Of a DNA stretch of 64,000 nucleotides, positions 57,226-64,000 are shown one piece after another. The stretch is taken from assembly GCF_002979435.1 (NCBI RefSeq), contig NZ_PCOV01000002.1, positions 310,001 through 374,000 of the forward strand, in the 5' to 3' direction. The notes under the pieces were generated by a model. That model was not told the DNA's origin, did not search any database, and saw only the letters and a program-made list of their open reading frames with translations. Position numbers and translations under genes: made by a program. Source of the DNA: Microbacterium sp. MYb66 (GTDB taxonomy: Bacteria; Actinomycetota; Actinomycetes; Actinomycetales; Microbacteriaceae). Position 1 is the first letter of the stretch; each line of letters opens with the position of its first letter.

Positions 57226-58722
57226 TCAGCACTCGATGACGTTGACCGCGAGGCCGCCCTCGCTGGTCTCCTTGTACTTCGTCGACATGTCCGCCCCGGT
57301 CTGGCGCATCGTCTCGACGACGGCATCCAGCGAGACGTAGTGGCTGCCGTCGCCGCGCAGGGCGAGGCGTGCGGCGGTCACGGCCGTGGAGGCGGCGATC
57401 GCGTTGCGTTCGATGCACGGGATCTGCACGAGCCCGCCGATCGGGTCGCAGGTGAGACCGAGGTGGTGCTCCATCGCGATCTCGGCGGCGTTCTCGATCT
57501 GCCTGTTCGTGCCACCCATCACCGCGGTGAGGCCGCCGGCCGCCATGGCGCAGGCGGAGCCGACCTCGGCCTGGCATCCTCCCTCCGCTCCGGAGATCGA
57601 CGCGTTGGCCTTGAACAGCGACCCGAGGGCCGTCGCGGTCAGCAGGAAACGACGGATGCCGCGGCGACGGTTCGCCTCGGCGGTCTGCTCCTCGTCGAGC
57701 TCACTCCCGTCGCTCACCGCCCGCACGTCGGACTCGAATCCCAGGAGCGCACTGCCGACGAGCTCGCCGTACGGAGTGACCGCGTTCCCGGCCCCGAGCC
57801 CGGAATCGGCGAGGAACCGCCACCAGTACATCGCCACCGCAGGGAGGATGCCGGCGGCGCCGTTCGTCGGCGCCGTGACGACTCTCCCGCCCGCGGCGTT
57901 CTCTTCGTTGACCGCCAGCGCGAAGGCGCCGAGCCACTCACCCGGAAGCTCACGATGCCCGTCGGCCTCGACCTCTTCGAGCTGGCCGCGGATCACGCCG
58001 GCCCGCCGCTTGACCTTGAGGATGCCGGGAAGGGTGCCATCGGCGTGGAGTCCGGCGTCGACGCACCCCGACATCGCATCCCAGATCGCGTCGAGCCCGG
58101 ATGCGACCTCCTCCTCGCTGCGCAGCGAGGTCTCGTTGAGACGCGCGACCTCGGCGATCGAGAGTCCGTGTTCATCGCACAGGGCGAGCAGTGAGGCGGC
58201 ATCCGTGAACGAGTAGGGGAATCCCGCCGTCGTGAGCTCGGCTTCTTCGCCGTCGCGCCGGATGAAGCCTCCGCCGATCGAGTAGTAGGTCTCCTCGGCG
58301 ACCACCGCGCCGTCGGCGGCCCAGGCCGTGAGCGTCATCGCGTTCGGGTGACCGGGGAGTCGCGTGCGCGGGGCGAAGACGATGTCGGCCTTCGCGAACG
58401 GGACATCCTGCGCGCCGTCGATCGACAGCATCCCGCCCTCCGGGAAGTCCGTCCATGCCGACCGCACGTCCCCCGGGTCGCACGCTTCCGGCGAGAGTCC
58501 GCGGAGCCCGGCCACGACCGCATCCGGTGTGCCGTGACCGATGCCCGTCGCCCCGAGCGACCCGTACAACGTGCTGCCGACGCGGACCACCTGCGAGAGC
58601 ACCCCGGTGGCGGTGAGTCGTCGTGCGAAGTCGAGAGCGGCTCGCATCGGTCCGACCGTGTGGGAGCTCGAAGGCCCCACTCCGATGGAGAAGAGGTCGA
58701 ATGCCGAGACGTACGCTGTCAC
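57226..58722 (-). CDS. sdaA: L-serine ammonia-lyase (single-chain, iron-sulfur)
   Basis: A 498-residue [4Fe-4S] L-serine dehydratase converting serine to pyruvate and ammonia. The beta region is SAFDLFSIGVGPSSSHTVGP (residues 6-25, substrate-binding SSSHT). The alpha region has APTNGAAGILPAVAMYWWRF and SGAEGGCQAEVGSACAMAAG (cluster Cys), GLTCDPIGGLVQIPCIERNA, and TSEGGLAVNVIEC with the C-terminal Cys ligand. All family motifs are present. The start is GTG at 58722; TAGCCT ends 6 nt upstream, indicating a leaderless mRNA. It is monocistronic, ending in a strong compound terminator. Confidence 0.96.
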   Translation of the reverse strand: MTAYVSAFDLFSIGVGPSSSHTVGPMRAALDFARRLTATGVLSQVVRVGSTLYGSLGATGIGHGTPDAVVAGLRGLSPEACDPGDVRSAWTDFPEGGMLSIDGAQDVPFAKADIVFAPRTRLPGHPNAMTLTAWAADGAVVAEETYYSIGGGFIRRDGEEAELTTAGFPYSFTDAASLLALCDEHGLSIAEVARLNETSLRSEEEVASGLDAIWDAMSGCVDAGLHADGTLPGILKVKRRAGVIRGQLEEVEADGHRELPGEWLGAFALAVNEENAAGGRVVTAPTNGAAGILPAVAMYWWRFLADSGLGAGNAVTPYGELVGSALLGFESDVRAVSDGSELDEEQTAEANRRRGIRRFLLTATALGSLFKANASISGAEGGCQAEVGSACAMAAGGLTAVMGGTNRQIENAAEIAMEHHLGLTCDPIGGLVQIPCIERNAIAASTAVTAARLALRGDGSHYVSLDAVVETMRQTGADMSTKYKETSEGGLAVNVIEC

Positions 58723-58846
58723 CCCTCAAGGCTACGCCGCATCGTGCGCGCCGGTTCACCGCGGTTAACCGGCGCCTCGTCAAGCCCCTTCAGTCCGGTG
58801 CGCGGCCCGGGCATCCTGATCGGACGACATCGCCGAAAGGGGCATC

Positions 58847-59143
58847 ATGACGAACAGCACTCCCGAACCGGAGCCCACCGAAGAGCCCTCGCCCGAGGCG
58901 CAGACGCCGACCCCCACACCGGCCTCGGACACGAGCGAGGGCGAGGTCACGACTCCGGCCGAGGCCGAGTCACCCGAAGACGCCGACCCGAGCGAGGTGC
59001 CCGACACCGAGGAGCTCCAGGAGCCGAGCACCGAGAAGGATCCGGGTGAGGAGCCCAAGGCTCCGAAACGCGAGGAGCCCGAGCCCGACCATGAAGCCGT
59101 CGGCATCGGTGTGGTCGACACCGAGGAGCCGCAGGCCGGCTGA
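58847..59143 (+). CDS. Acidic Pro/Glu/Thr-rich low-complexity protein
   Basis: A 98-residue protein dominated by Pro, Glu, Thr, Asp and Ser (MTNSTPEPEPTEEPSPEAQ; then PTPTPASDTSEGEVTTP), ending AVGIGVVDTEEPQAG. There is no hydrophobic segment or signal, so it is probably a cytosolic intrinsically disordered protein. GAAAGGGG lies before the ATG. Codon use is normal for the region. It diverges from sdaA and converges on the flavoprotein with a shared terminator. Related PE-rich small proteins occur in Microbacterium; function unknown. Confidence 0.6.
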   Translation: MTNSTPEPEPTEEPSPEAQTPTPTPASDTSEGEVTTPAEAESPEDADPSEVPDTEELQEPSTEKDPGEEPKAPKREEPEPDHEAVGIGVVDTEEPQAG

Positions 59144-59171
59144 GCTTCTCACTGAGACCCCGGGAGACCGT

Positions 59172-59211
59172 CGAGACCCCGCCCTGCAGACATGAGCAGG
59201 GCAGGGTCTCG
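59172..59211. terminator. Bidirectional terminator between convergent genes
   Basis: CGAGACCCCGCCCTGC (59172-59187) pairs with GCAGGGCAGGGTCTCG (59196-59211) with one mismatch and an 8-nt loop. It separates the acidic-protein gene and the flavoprotein gene, whose stops lie 29 and 8 nt away. Confidence 0.8.
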
Positions 59212-59218
59212 GCGAGGC

Positions 59219-60949
59219 CTACTCGACGAGCTTGCCGGCGGTGTCGACCTCGCGCATGAGCTCGGCGATCTCGGACGAGATCTCCGGGATCGCTTCGCGG
59301 GTCACGCCGTCCTTCGGCGACCACACCAGGTTCACCTGCAGGGTCGGATCGCTGTCGGGAAAGTCGCTGCGGTTGTGGCATCCGCGAGTCTCCCGTCGCT
59401 CTAGCGCCGCCTCGAGCGTGGCACGGGCGGCGAGCGCCGAGGCCTTGAGGTCGAACGCGTGAGCGAGGTCCTGGAACCCGGCGATATCGGGGTGGATGCC
59501 GATGTCCTCCATGCGCCCCTCGATCATGTCGAGGTCGGCGAGGCCGGCGAGCAGCCCCTCCTCCGAGCGCACCACACCGGCGTACTCGGTCATGAGGTTG
59601 CGGATCGCCCGCTGCAGGGCGCGCACGTTCTCACGCCCCTCGGCGGCGAGCAGGTCGTCGATCTCCGCGCGCGCCTCGGCCACCGCCGCCGCCGACCGAC
59701 GCTGCGCATCGAGACCGGCCGCATGCTCCATCGCCGCCTGTCCGACGATGCGCCCGTACACGAGCAGCTCGATCAGCGAGTTGCCGCCGAGGCGGTTCGC
59801 GCCGTGCAGCCCGCTGGACGCCTCGCCGATCGCGTAGAGCCCGTCGACATCGGTCTGGTGATCCTCGGGACGCACCCAGACCCCACCCATCGAGTAGTGC
59901 GCGGTGGGGGCGATCTCGATCGGGTCGGTCGTGATATCGAGCATCTGCAGCTCCATCATCGTCTGATAGACGCGGGGCAGACGGGTCATGATCGTCTCGC
60001 GCGGCAGGTGCGACACGTCGAGCCAGACACCGCCGTTCTCGGTGCCGCGTCCTTCCTGGATCTCGGTGTACGCGGCGAGCGCGACACGGTCGCGGGTCGA
60101 CAGCTCCATGCGCTCCGGGTCGTACTTCGCCATGAACCGCTCGCCGAGCGCGTTGCGCAGGATGCCGCCCTCCCCGCGTGCGGCCTCGGAGATCAGGGTT
60201 CCCGCGGCACTCTCCGGCTCGATGATCCCGGACGGGTGAAACTGCACGAGCTCGGGGTCGCGCAGGCGTGCACCGGCGTCGACCGCGAGGCGGAAGGAGT
60301 CGCCGGTGTTCTCGTCGCGACGGGACGACGTGCGACGCCAGATGCGGTTGTGTCCGCCGGCGGCCAGGATCACGGCGTCCGCATGGATCAGGTAACGGGT
60401 GCCGTCCGCCTGGTCGAAGCCGTAGGCGCCGAACACGACGTTGTCACGCACGAGCAGACGGGTGATGTAGACGTGATCGAGGATGGGCACCTCGAGCTGC
60501 TCGGCCTTGCGCACCAGCGTGCGCTGGATCTCGAGGCCTGTGTAGTCACCGGCGAACGCCGTGCGGCGGAAGGTGTGGGCGCCGAAGAAGCGCTGCGAGA
60601 TGCGACCGTCGTCTTCGCGGGCGAAGTCCATGCCCCAGCGCTCGAGGTCACGGATGCCGCGCTCGGCACCCTGCGTGACGATCTCGACGGTGTGCGGGTT
60701 GGCGAGCAGATAGCTCTCCTTGATCGTGTCGGCGGCGTGCTGCTGCCAGCTGTCGTCGGCATCCATCGTGCCGAGGGCCGCGTTGATGCCGCCGGCCGCG
60801 AGCGAGGTGTGCGCGTCCTGCCGTGGGCGTTTGCCGACGGCGAGGACGTCGACGCCGTGTTCGGCGATCTCGATCGCCGCCCGCAGCCCGGATCCGCCGG
60901 TGCCGATGACGAGGACGGTGGTGGATATCTGTCGTTCGCGCGTAGCCAT
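59219..60949 (-). CDS. SdhA/FrdA-like FAD-binding flavoprotein without partner subunits
   Basis: A 576-residue flavoprotein related to the flavin subunit of succinate dehydrogenase/fumarate reductase and to L-aspartate oxidase. VLVIGTGGSGLRAAIEIAE is the FAD site. DAHTSLAAGGINAALG holds His47, matching the covalently flavinylated His of SdhA/FrdA and absent from NadB. FFGAHTFRRTAFAGDYTG, ELSTRDRVALAAYTEIQEGR, PTAHYSMGGVWVRPED and GANRLGGNSLIELLVYGR follow. The C-terminal RETRGCHNRSDFPDSDPTLQ is typical. No SdhB, C or D gene lies beside it. It may be an orphan fumarate/succinate or related oxidoreductase. It diverges from a LysR gene. Confidence 0.85.
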   Translation of the reverse strand: MATRERQISTTVLVIGTGGSGLRAAIEIAEHGVDVLAVGKRPRQDAHTSLAAGGINAALGTMDADDSWQQHAADTIKESYLLANPHTVEIVTQGAERGIRDLERWGMDFAREDDGRISQRFFGAHTFRRTAFAGDYTGLEIQRTLVRKAEQLEVPILDHVYITRLLVRDNVVFGAYGFDQADGTRYLIHADAVILAAGGHNRIWRRTSSRRDENTGDSFRLAVDAGARLRDPELVQFHPSGIIEPESAAGTLISEAARGEGGILRNALGERFMAKYDPERMELSTRDRVALAAYTEIQEGRGTENGGVWLDVSHLPRETIMTRLPRVYQTMMELQMLDITTDPIEIAPTAHYSMGGVWVRPEDHQTDVDGLYAIGEASSGLHGANRLGGNSLIELLVYGRIVGQAAMEHAAGLDAQRRSAAAVAEARAEIDDLLAAEGRENVRALQRAIRNLMTEYAGVVRSEEGLLAGLADLDMIEGRMEDIGIHPDIAGFQDLAHAFDLKASALAARATLEAALERRETRGCHNRSDFPDSDPTLQVNLVWSPKDGVTREAIPEISSEIAELMREVDTAGKLVE

Positions 60950-60963
60950 GCGGTCAACGGTAG

Positions 60964-60977
60964 TTAGGTCACCCTAA
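60964..60977 (-). promoter_or_regulatory. TTAGG-TCAC-CCTAA repeat between flavoprotein and LysR genes
   Basis: This 14-bp inverted repeat lies 15-28 bp upstream of the flavoprotein ATG and 50-63 bp from the LysR start. It could be the LysR site (or part of one). It also resembles a weak IdeR box (11 of 19 consensus bases), which I consider less likely. Confidence 0.45.
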
Positions 60978-61026
60978 TTACTCCAATGCATAGTTTGCCT
61001 GGAAACGATGCGGCTAGGCTATGGCC

Positions 61027-61956
61027 ATGAACCTCGAGCAGCTCCGCGGGTTCGTCGAAGTCGCCCGACTCGGACACTTCACCCGCGCCTCTGAGCACCT
61101 GCACCTGGCACAACCGTCGTTGAGCCGTCAGATCTCCACGCTCGAGCGCGAACTCGGTGCCGAGCTCTTCCACCGTGCTCGCGGCCACATCGCCCTCACC
61201 GCTGCCGGCGAGACACTCCTCCCCCGTGCACAGCGCATGCTCGCCGAAGCGGACGCCATCCGCGACGAGATGGGCGAGCTGGCCGGACTCCGCCGTGGAC
61301 GCGTGCGCCTGGGGGCGCCGCCCACCCTGTGCATCAGTCTCGTCGCCGAGGCGATCCGGTCGTTCCACTCCGCCCACCCCGGCGTCGACCTGCATCTGAC
61401 CGAGAGCGGCTCCCGCCGGCTCGTCGAGCAGCTCGCCGTCGGCGCGGTCGACATCGCACTCATCACGGAATCCGACGGCCCTCCCCCCTCGGGATTCAGC
61501 CTCACGCGGACGCCGCTGCTCACCGAGGAGCTCGTGGTCGTCTCCGCCGCGACCGAACCGCCGGTGTCGTCCTCGGCGTCGATGACCGTGCACCACCTCG
61601 CCACCCTCCCGCTCATCGCGCTCGACGAGACCTACGAGCTCCGCGCGACGACGGATGCCGCCTTCCGCGCGGAGGGGCTCCGGCCCACGCACGTGCTCGA
61701 GGGCGCCGAGATGGATGCGGTCCTGCGCTTCGTCGAGCGAGGTGTCGGCGTCGCGGTGGTTCCGGCGATGGTGCTGCTCGATCGCCCGGCCCTTCGGTCA
61801 GTGCGGTTGACGCACCCGATGATGACCCGCACCGTGAGCCTTGCTCACCGTGCGGATGTCACTCCCGCCGTCGCCGTCGCGGCGATGCGTCAGGCCATCC
61901 TGTCGACCGCCGCCGAGGTGGCCGACCGCGACCCCGCGATCACGAGCCTTCTCTAG
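61027..61956 (+). CDS. LysR-family transcriptional regulator
   Basis: A 309-residue regulator. The N-terminal HTH is MNLEQLRGFVEVARLGHFTR, then ASEHLHLAQPSLSRQISTLE and RELGAELFHR, the classical LysR sequence, with a two-lobe periplasmic-binding-fold effector domain from about residue 88. The start is placed at the second ATG (61027) because TAGGCT ends 6 nt before it and the family usually begins at MNLEQL; the ATG at 61021 adds only two residues. The arrangement divergent from the SdhA-like gene strongly suggests that it activates or represses that gene in response to a small ligand. Confidence 0.92.
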   Translation: MNLEQLRGFVEVARLGHFTRASEHLHLAQPSLSRQISTLERELGAELFHRARGHIALTAAGETLLPRAQRMLAEADAIRDEMGELAGLRRGRVRLGAPPTLCISLVAEAIRSFHSAHPGVDLHLTESGSRRLVEQLAVGAVDIALITESDGPPPSGFSLTRTPLLTEELVVVSAATEPPVSSSASMTVHHLATLPLIALDETYELRATTDAAFRAEGLRPTHVLEGAEMDAVLRFVERGVGVAVVPAMVLLDRPALRSVRLTHPMMTRTVSLAHRADVTPAVAVAAMRQAILSTAAEVADRDPAITSLL

Positions 61957-61999
61957 CCGGCATCGACCAGCGCCTCGAGACAGGGATCTGGGAGAGCAG

Positions 62000-62029
62000 A
62001 AACCCCCGCCGCTTTCGCGACGGGGGTTT
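62000..62029. terminator. Intrinsic terminator after the LysR gene
   Basis: AAACCCCCG (62000-62008) pairs with CGGGGGTTT (62021-62029), followed by C then TGT. It works in both directions: it ends the LysR transcript and, on the other strand, the tRNA transcript. Confidence 0.8.
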
Positions 62030-62050
62030 CTGTACTGTCTCAACACAGTG

Positions 62051-62123
62051 TGCGCCCGAAGGGACTCGAACCCCTAACCTTCTGATCCGTAGTCAGATGC
62101 TCTATCCATTGAGCTACGGGCGC
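62051..62123 (-). tRNA. tRNA-Arg(ACG)
   Basis: The 73-nt minus-strand sequence folds as a tRNA. The acceptor stem is GCGCCCG with CGGGCGC, the D arm contains GCTCAATGGATAGAGC, the anticodon stem TCTGA/TCAGA encloses the loop CTACGGA (anticodon ACG, read as ICG), and the T arm is AGGGGTTCGAGTCCCTT. The discriminator is A and no CCA is encoded. A GC hairpin (GCCCGCTCAGCGGGC) lies just upstream. Confidence 0.96.
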
Positions 62124-62186
62124 CCAGCCCGCTCAGCGGGCCGTGGAACAGCCTACAACAGTCCCGACGCGAAAGCGAAACGAGGC

Positions 62187-62771
62187 TCAGCCCTCCGCTG
62201 CGGCGGCTTTCTGCTGCTTCTTCCGACGCTTCGCCTTCGCTCTCTGTTCGGACGAGAGAGCCTGCAGATCGACGAGTCGCAGCGCCTGCATCCGCGCTTC
62301 GCGCATGCGGCCGTAGTCAGGATCCTGCTCGGGACGCATGCCCTCGACCCGCAGCCGTCGGTCGAGGTTGTGACGCACGTCGGCCCATGCCGCGTCTCTG
62401 GCCTCCTCGACGATCTCGGCGAGACGCTCCCGGTCCTGCATCATCTCGCGCAGTCGCACGGCGACCCCGGTGGACTGCTTGGCTCGCCGACGGAGGTTGC
62501 GCACGTCGCGGTCACGGTAGTCGTGGGTGCCCACCGGATCGGAGTGCCGGCCTCGGGCCCGCTTGCGCAGCGCAGTGACCGTGGCGGCTGCCTCTTCCGC
62601 TTCTTCGGCCATCGCTCGAAGCGCCTCACGCGCGTCGTCGATGTACTTGTCCATGTCGAAGACCCCGTCTTCGGCGATGGTGCCGATGAGGATGTGGTTC
62701 TTCACGGCGAGGCGCGCCGCAGCGGTCGCGATCGCGACGCCTTCGGCGATGGCATCCGCTGTCCGTCCCAC
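62187..62771 (-). CDS. Charged coiled-coil protein, unknown function
   Basis: A 194-residue cytosolic protein beginning with GTG (MGRTADAIAEGVAIATAAAR) with GAGGT about 10 nt upstream. It is almost wholly helical and highly charged (REALRAMAEEAEEAAATVTA; LREMMQDRERLAEIVEEARD) and ends with a basic tail (EQRAKAKRRKKQQKAAAAEG) that could bind nucleic acid. No catalytic motif is visible. Similar proteins seem common near tRNA-Arg in Microbacteriaceae, from memory only. Asparagine/histidine segments (KNHILIGTIAEDGVFDMDKY) may be a conserved core. Function unknown. Confidence 0.7.
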   Translation of the reverse strand: MGRTADAIAEGVAIATAAARLAVKNHILIGTIAEDGVFDMDKYIDDAREALRAMAEEAEEAAATVTALRKRARGRHSDPVGTHDYRDRDVRNLRRRAKQSTGVAVRLREMMQDRERLAEIVEEARDAAWADVRHNLDRRLRVEGMRPEQDPDYGRMREARMQALRLVDLQALSSEQRAKAKRRKKQQKAAAAEG

Positions 62772-62901
62772 CGGTACCTCCTCTCCTCGAGCGTACCGGT
62801 ATCACTGCGGCCCGGTGTCGGCCAGAATGGTTCGGAATCAGCTTGCCCCACCCCTCAGACATCCGCGGGTTCGCCCCCGGATCGCGCGCCGCAGGAGACT
62901 C

Positions 62902-63741
62902 ATGAAACACCTCGATCTCGCCGGCAGCACCACCGTGATCACCGGAGCCGCGAACGGCATGGGCGCCGACATCGCCCGCCTGCTGGCCGCCCGAGGCACG
63001 CACCTCGCCCTCCTCGATCACGACGGCGCAGCGCTCGCGTCCGTCGCCGCGGAGCTCGGCGGCACGCGGGTGACCACGCACATCGTCGACCTCCGCGACG
63101 ACGACGCCGTGTTCACCGCAGCCGCCGAGATCGGCGAGGCGCATCCGCAGATCAACGCCCTGATCACGTGCGCCGGCTCCTCGATGCTCGGCGACCTCGA
63201 CCAGCTCACGATGGAGGAGATGCGCTGGCTCACCGACGTGAACCTCTGGGGCACCGTGTCCATCACCAAAGCTCTGCTTCCTGCACTCCGCGCCGCTCCG
63301 GCCGCTCACATCACGCACCTCGCGAGCGTCTACGCCCTGGCCGCTCCGGCGGGGCGGATCCCCTACGCGATGAGCAAGTTCGCCGTACGGGCCTTCTCCG
63401 AAGCGCTGCGGCACGAGCTCGAAGGGACATCGGTCAGCGTCGGCGCCGTCTACCCTGCCGGCGTGCGCACCGGCATCATCCTGCACGGCCGATACGCGGC
63501 GGCGATCGACCCCTCCGTCGCCGCTCGTGCCGCGGAGGCGCAGGCCGCGATGTACCACACGGAGCCCGCGGAGGCCGCTGCGCGCATCGTGCGGGCGACC
63601 GAGCGACGGGCGGCCCGCACGATGGTCGGACGCGAGGCCCGACTGATCGATGTGCTCACGCGGCTCGCGCCCTCGTCGTATTGGCGGGTGATGCGGCGCC
63701 CGCTGCGGGAGGCGATCGACACGACGACGCCCGCGCGGTGA
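62902..63741 (+). CDS. Short-chain dehydrogenase/reductase
   Basis: A 279-residue classical SDR. TTVITGAANGMGADIARLLA is the TGxxxGxG nucleotide site, NALITCAGSSMLGDL the NAG-like motif, and THLASVYALAAPAGRIPYAM the catalytic Ser-Tyr region with the Lys in SKFAVRAFSEAL. The Asp after the second strand (LLDHDG) suggests NAD rather than NADP. GCAGGAG lies 6 nt before the ATG. The C-terminal 60 residues (TMVGREARLIDVLTRLAPSS) resemble acetoin-reductase-like SDRs annotated broadly. The substrate is unknown. Its gene is divergent from the coiled-coil gene. Confidence 0.92.
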   Translation: MKHLDLAGSTTVITGAANGMGADIARLLAARGTHLALLDHDGAALASVAAELGGTRVTTHIVDLRDDDAVFTAAAEIGEAHPQINALITCAGSSMLGDLDQLTMEEMRWLTDVNLWGTVSITKALLPALRAAPAAHITHLASVYALAAPAGRIPYAMSKFAVRAFSEALRHELEGTSVSVGAVYPAGVRTGIILHGRYAAAIDPSVAARAAEAQAAMYHTEPAEAAARIVRATERRAARTMVGREARLIDVLTRLAPSSYWRVMRRPLREAIDTTTPAR

Positions 63742-63766
63742 GTCGTCACGGCACCTGGGGCCGGAG

Positions 63767-64000
63767 TCAGCGGACCGCGCCGACCCAGATGCCCGAGGCC
63801 CACGCCTGCTGCTCGCCGTTGCAGCCGACCGAGCCCGGATAGCCCCGGACGACCGCCATGCAGTTGGCGAGGAACTCCGGATCGTTGCCGAACAGCGCCC
63901 CGTACGCACCGGACGACGTGAGGGCCCCCCACACCCGGAACTGATAGATGTGCGCGAGTTCGTGCGCCATCGCCCAGTTCAACCGGCCGGAGCTCCAGTT
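63767..64000 (-). CDS. C-terminal end of a probable HExxH metalloprotease (partial)
   Basis: The frame is open to base 64000 and gives the last 77 residues of a protein. It contains WAMAHELAHIYQFRVWG, where HELAH is the zinc-binding HExxH motif, then GNDPEFLANCMAVVRGYPGS (a downstream Glu could be the third ligand) and a final CNGEQQAWASGIWVGA. Two cysteines suggest a disulfide, so it may be secreted. The N terminus, including any signal peptide, lies outside the window. The protease call rests on the short motif only. Confidence 0.6.
   Translation of the reverse strand, partial: NWSSGRLNWAMAHELAHIYQFRVWGALTSSGAYGALFGNDPEFLANCMAVVRGYPGSVGCNGEQQAWASGIWVGAVR

Noticed and set aside
60964..60982. 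Possible second IdeR box before the flavoprotein
   Set aside because: Only 11 of 19 consensus positions match, and the site is better explained as a LysR-type inverted repeat.
1..64000. Mobile genetic elements, prophage or integrated plasmid
   Set aside because: No integrase, transposase, terminal repeats or attachment-site duplication was seen, and base composition looks uniform.

Overview
The window is a 64 kb chromosomal stretch of a high-GC actinobacterium, most likely Microbacterium or a close relative in the Microbacteriaceae. The evidence is the very high GC third-position bias, the mix of GTG and ATG starts, an IdeR/DtxR-type iron box, a CmtR-type metal sensor, the gene families present, and many start codons lying 6-7 nt downstream of a -10 element (leaderless mRNAs). 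I see no transposase, integrase, prophage module or CRISPR array.

Layout. 1-6 kb: the start of SbcD, a DHA2 drug-efflux pump with a structured leader, a DIP1984-type protein, a small GNAT, an OmpR-type DNA-binding protein without a receiver domain (preceded by a leaderless 33-residue ORF ending in CCRMCR), and an AlkA-like glycosylase. 6-11 kb: a siderophore ABC importer (ATPase, two permeases, lipoprotein) divergent from a siderophore-interacting reductase, with an IdeR box over the reductase start. 11-18.4 kb: small enzymes, a 32-residue small gene with its own promoter and terminator, the RNA ligase RtcB, a repeat-bearing membrane protein, a second MFS pump, an M20 peptidase, and redox and VOC proteins.

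18.4-26.2 kb is the most notable gene cluster: one co-directional operon encoding an NCS1 permease, a hydantoinase/oxoprolinase-type protein, three DUF917 (S-methyl-thiohydantoin desulfurase family) paralogues and a PucR regulator. Two TGTGC-N5-GCAC sites lie upstream. The cluster suggests uptake and stepwise breakdown of a hydantoin- or thiohydantoin-like compound. 26-31 kb: thrC, ogt, an erm 23S rRNA methyltransferase broken by a 1-base frameshift behind a leader with a short ORF and nested hairpins, and a NarL-type two-component system. 31-37.4 kb: a small-multidrug-export membrane protein, a CmtR-like sensor with a CDF metal exporter, an SDR, an arginase-family protein, a CorC/HlyC protein, and a TerC protein under a yybP-ykoY-type (manganese) riboswitch.

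37.5-45.4 kb: an APC amino-acid permease, a GntR and a TetR regulator, a pdhABC-type dehydrogenase operon without E3, and a fatty-acid desaturase. 45.6-54 kb: an ice-binding-domain surface protein, a MarR/SDR divergent pair, a short promoter-ORF-terminator unit encoding VNVCCGIHRM, a MarR gene with an SPFH/flotillin protein, and the helicase HrpB. 54-64 kb: an ABC-2 exporter with a TetR and an operator over its start codon, an AAA ATPase, L-serine dehydratase, an acidic low-complexity protein, an orphan SdhA/FrdA-type flavoprotein divergent from a LysR, tRNA-Arg(ACG), a coiled-coil protein, an SDR, and the end of a probable metalloprotease.

Regulation by short upstream ORFs plus mutually exclusive hairpins recurs in this window (about 2.7, 3.9, 11.9, 29.2 and 49.1 kb) and is its most unusual common theme.
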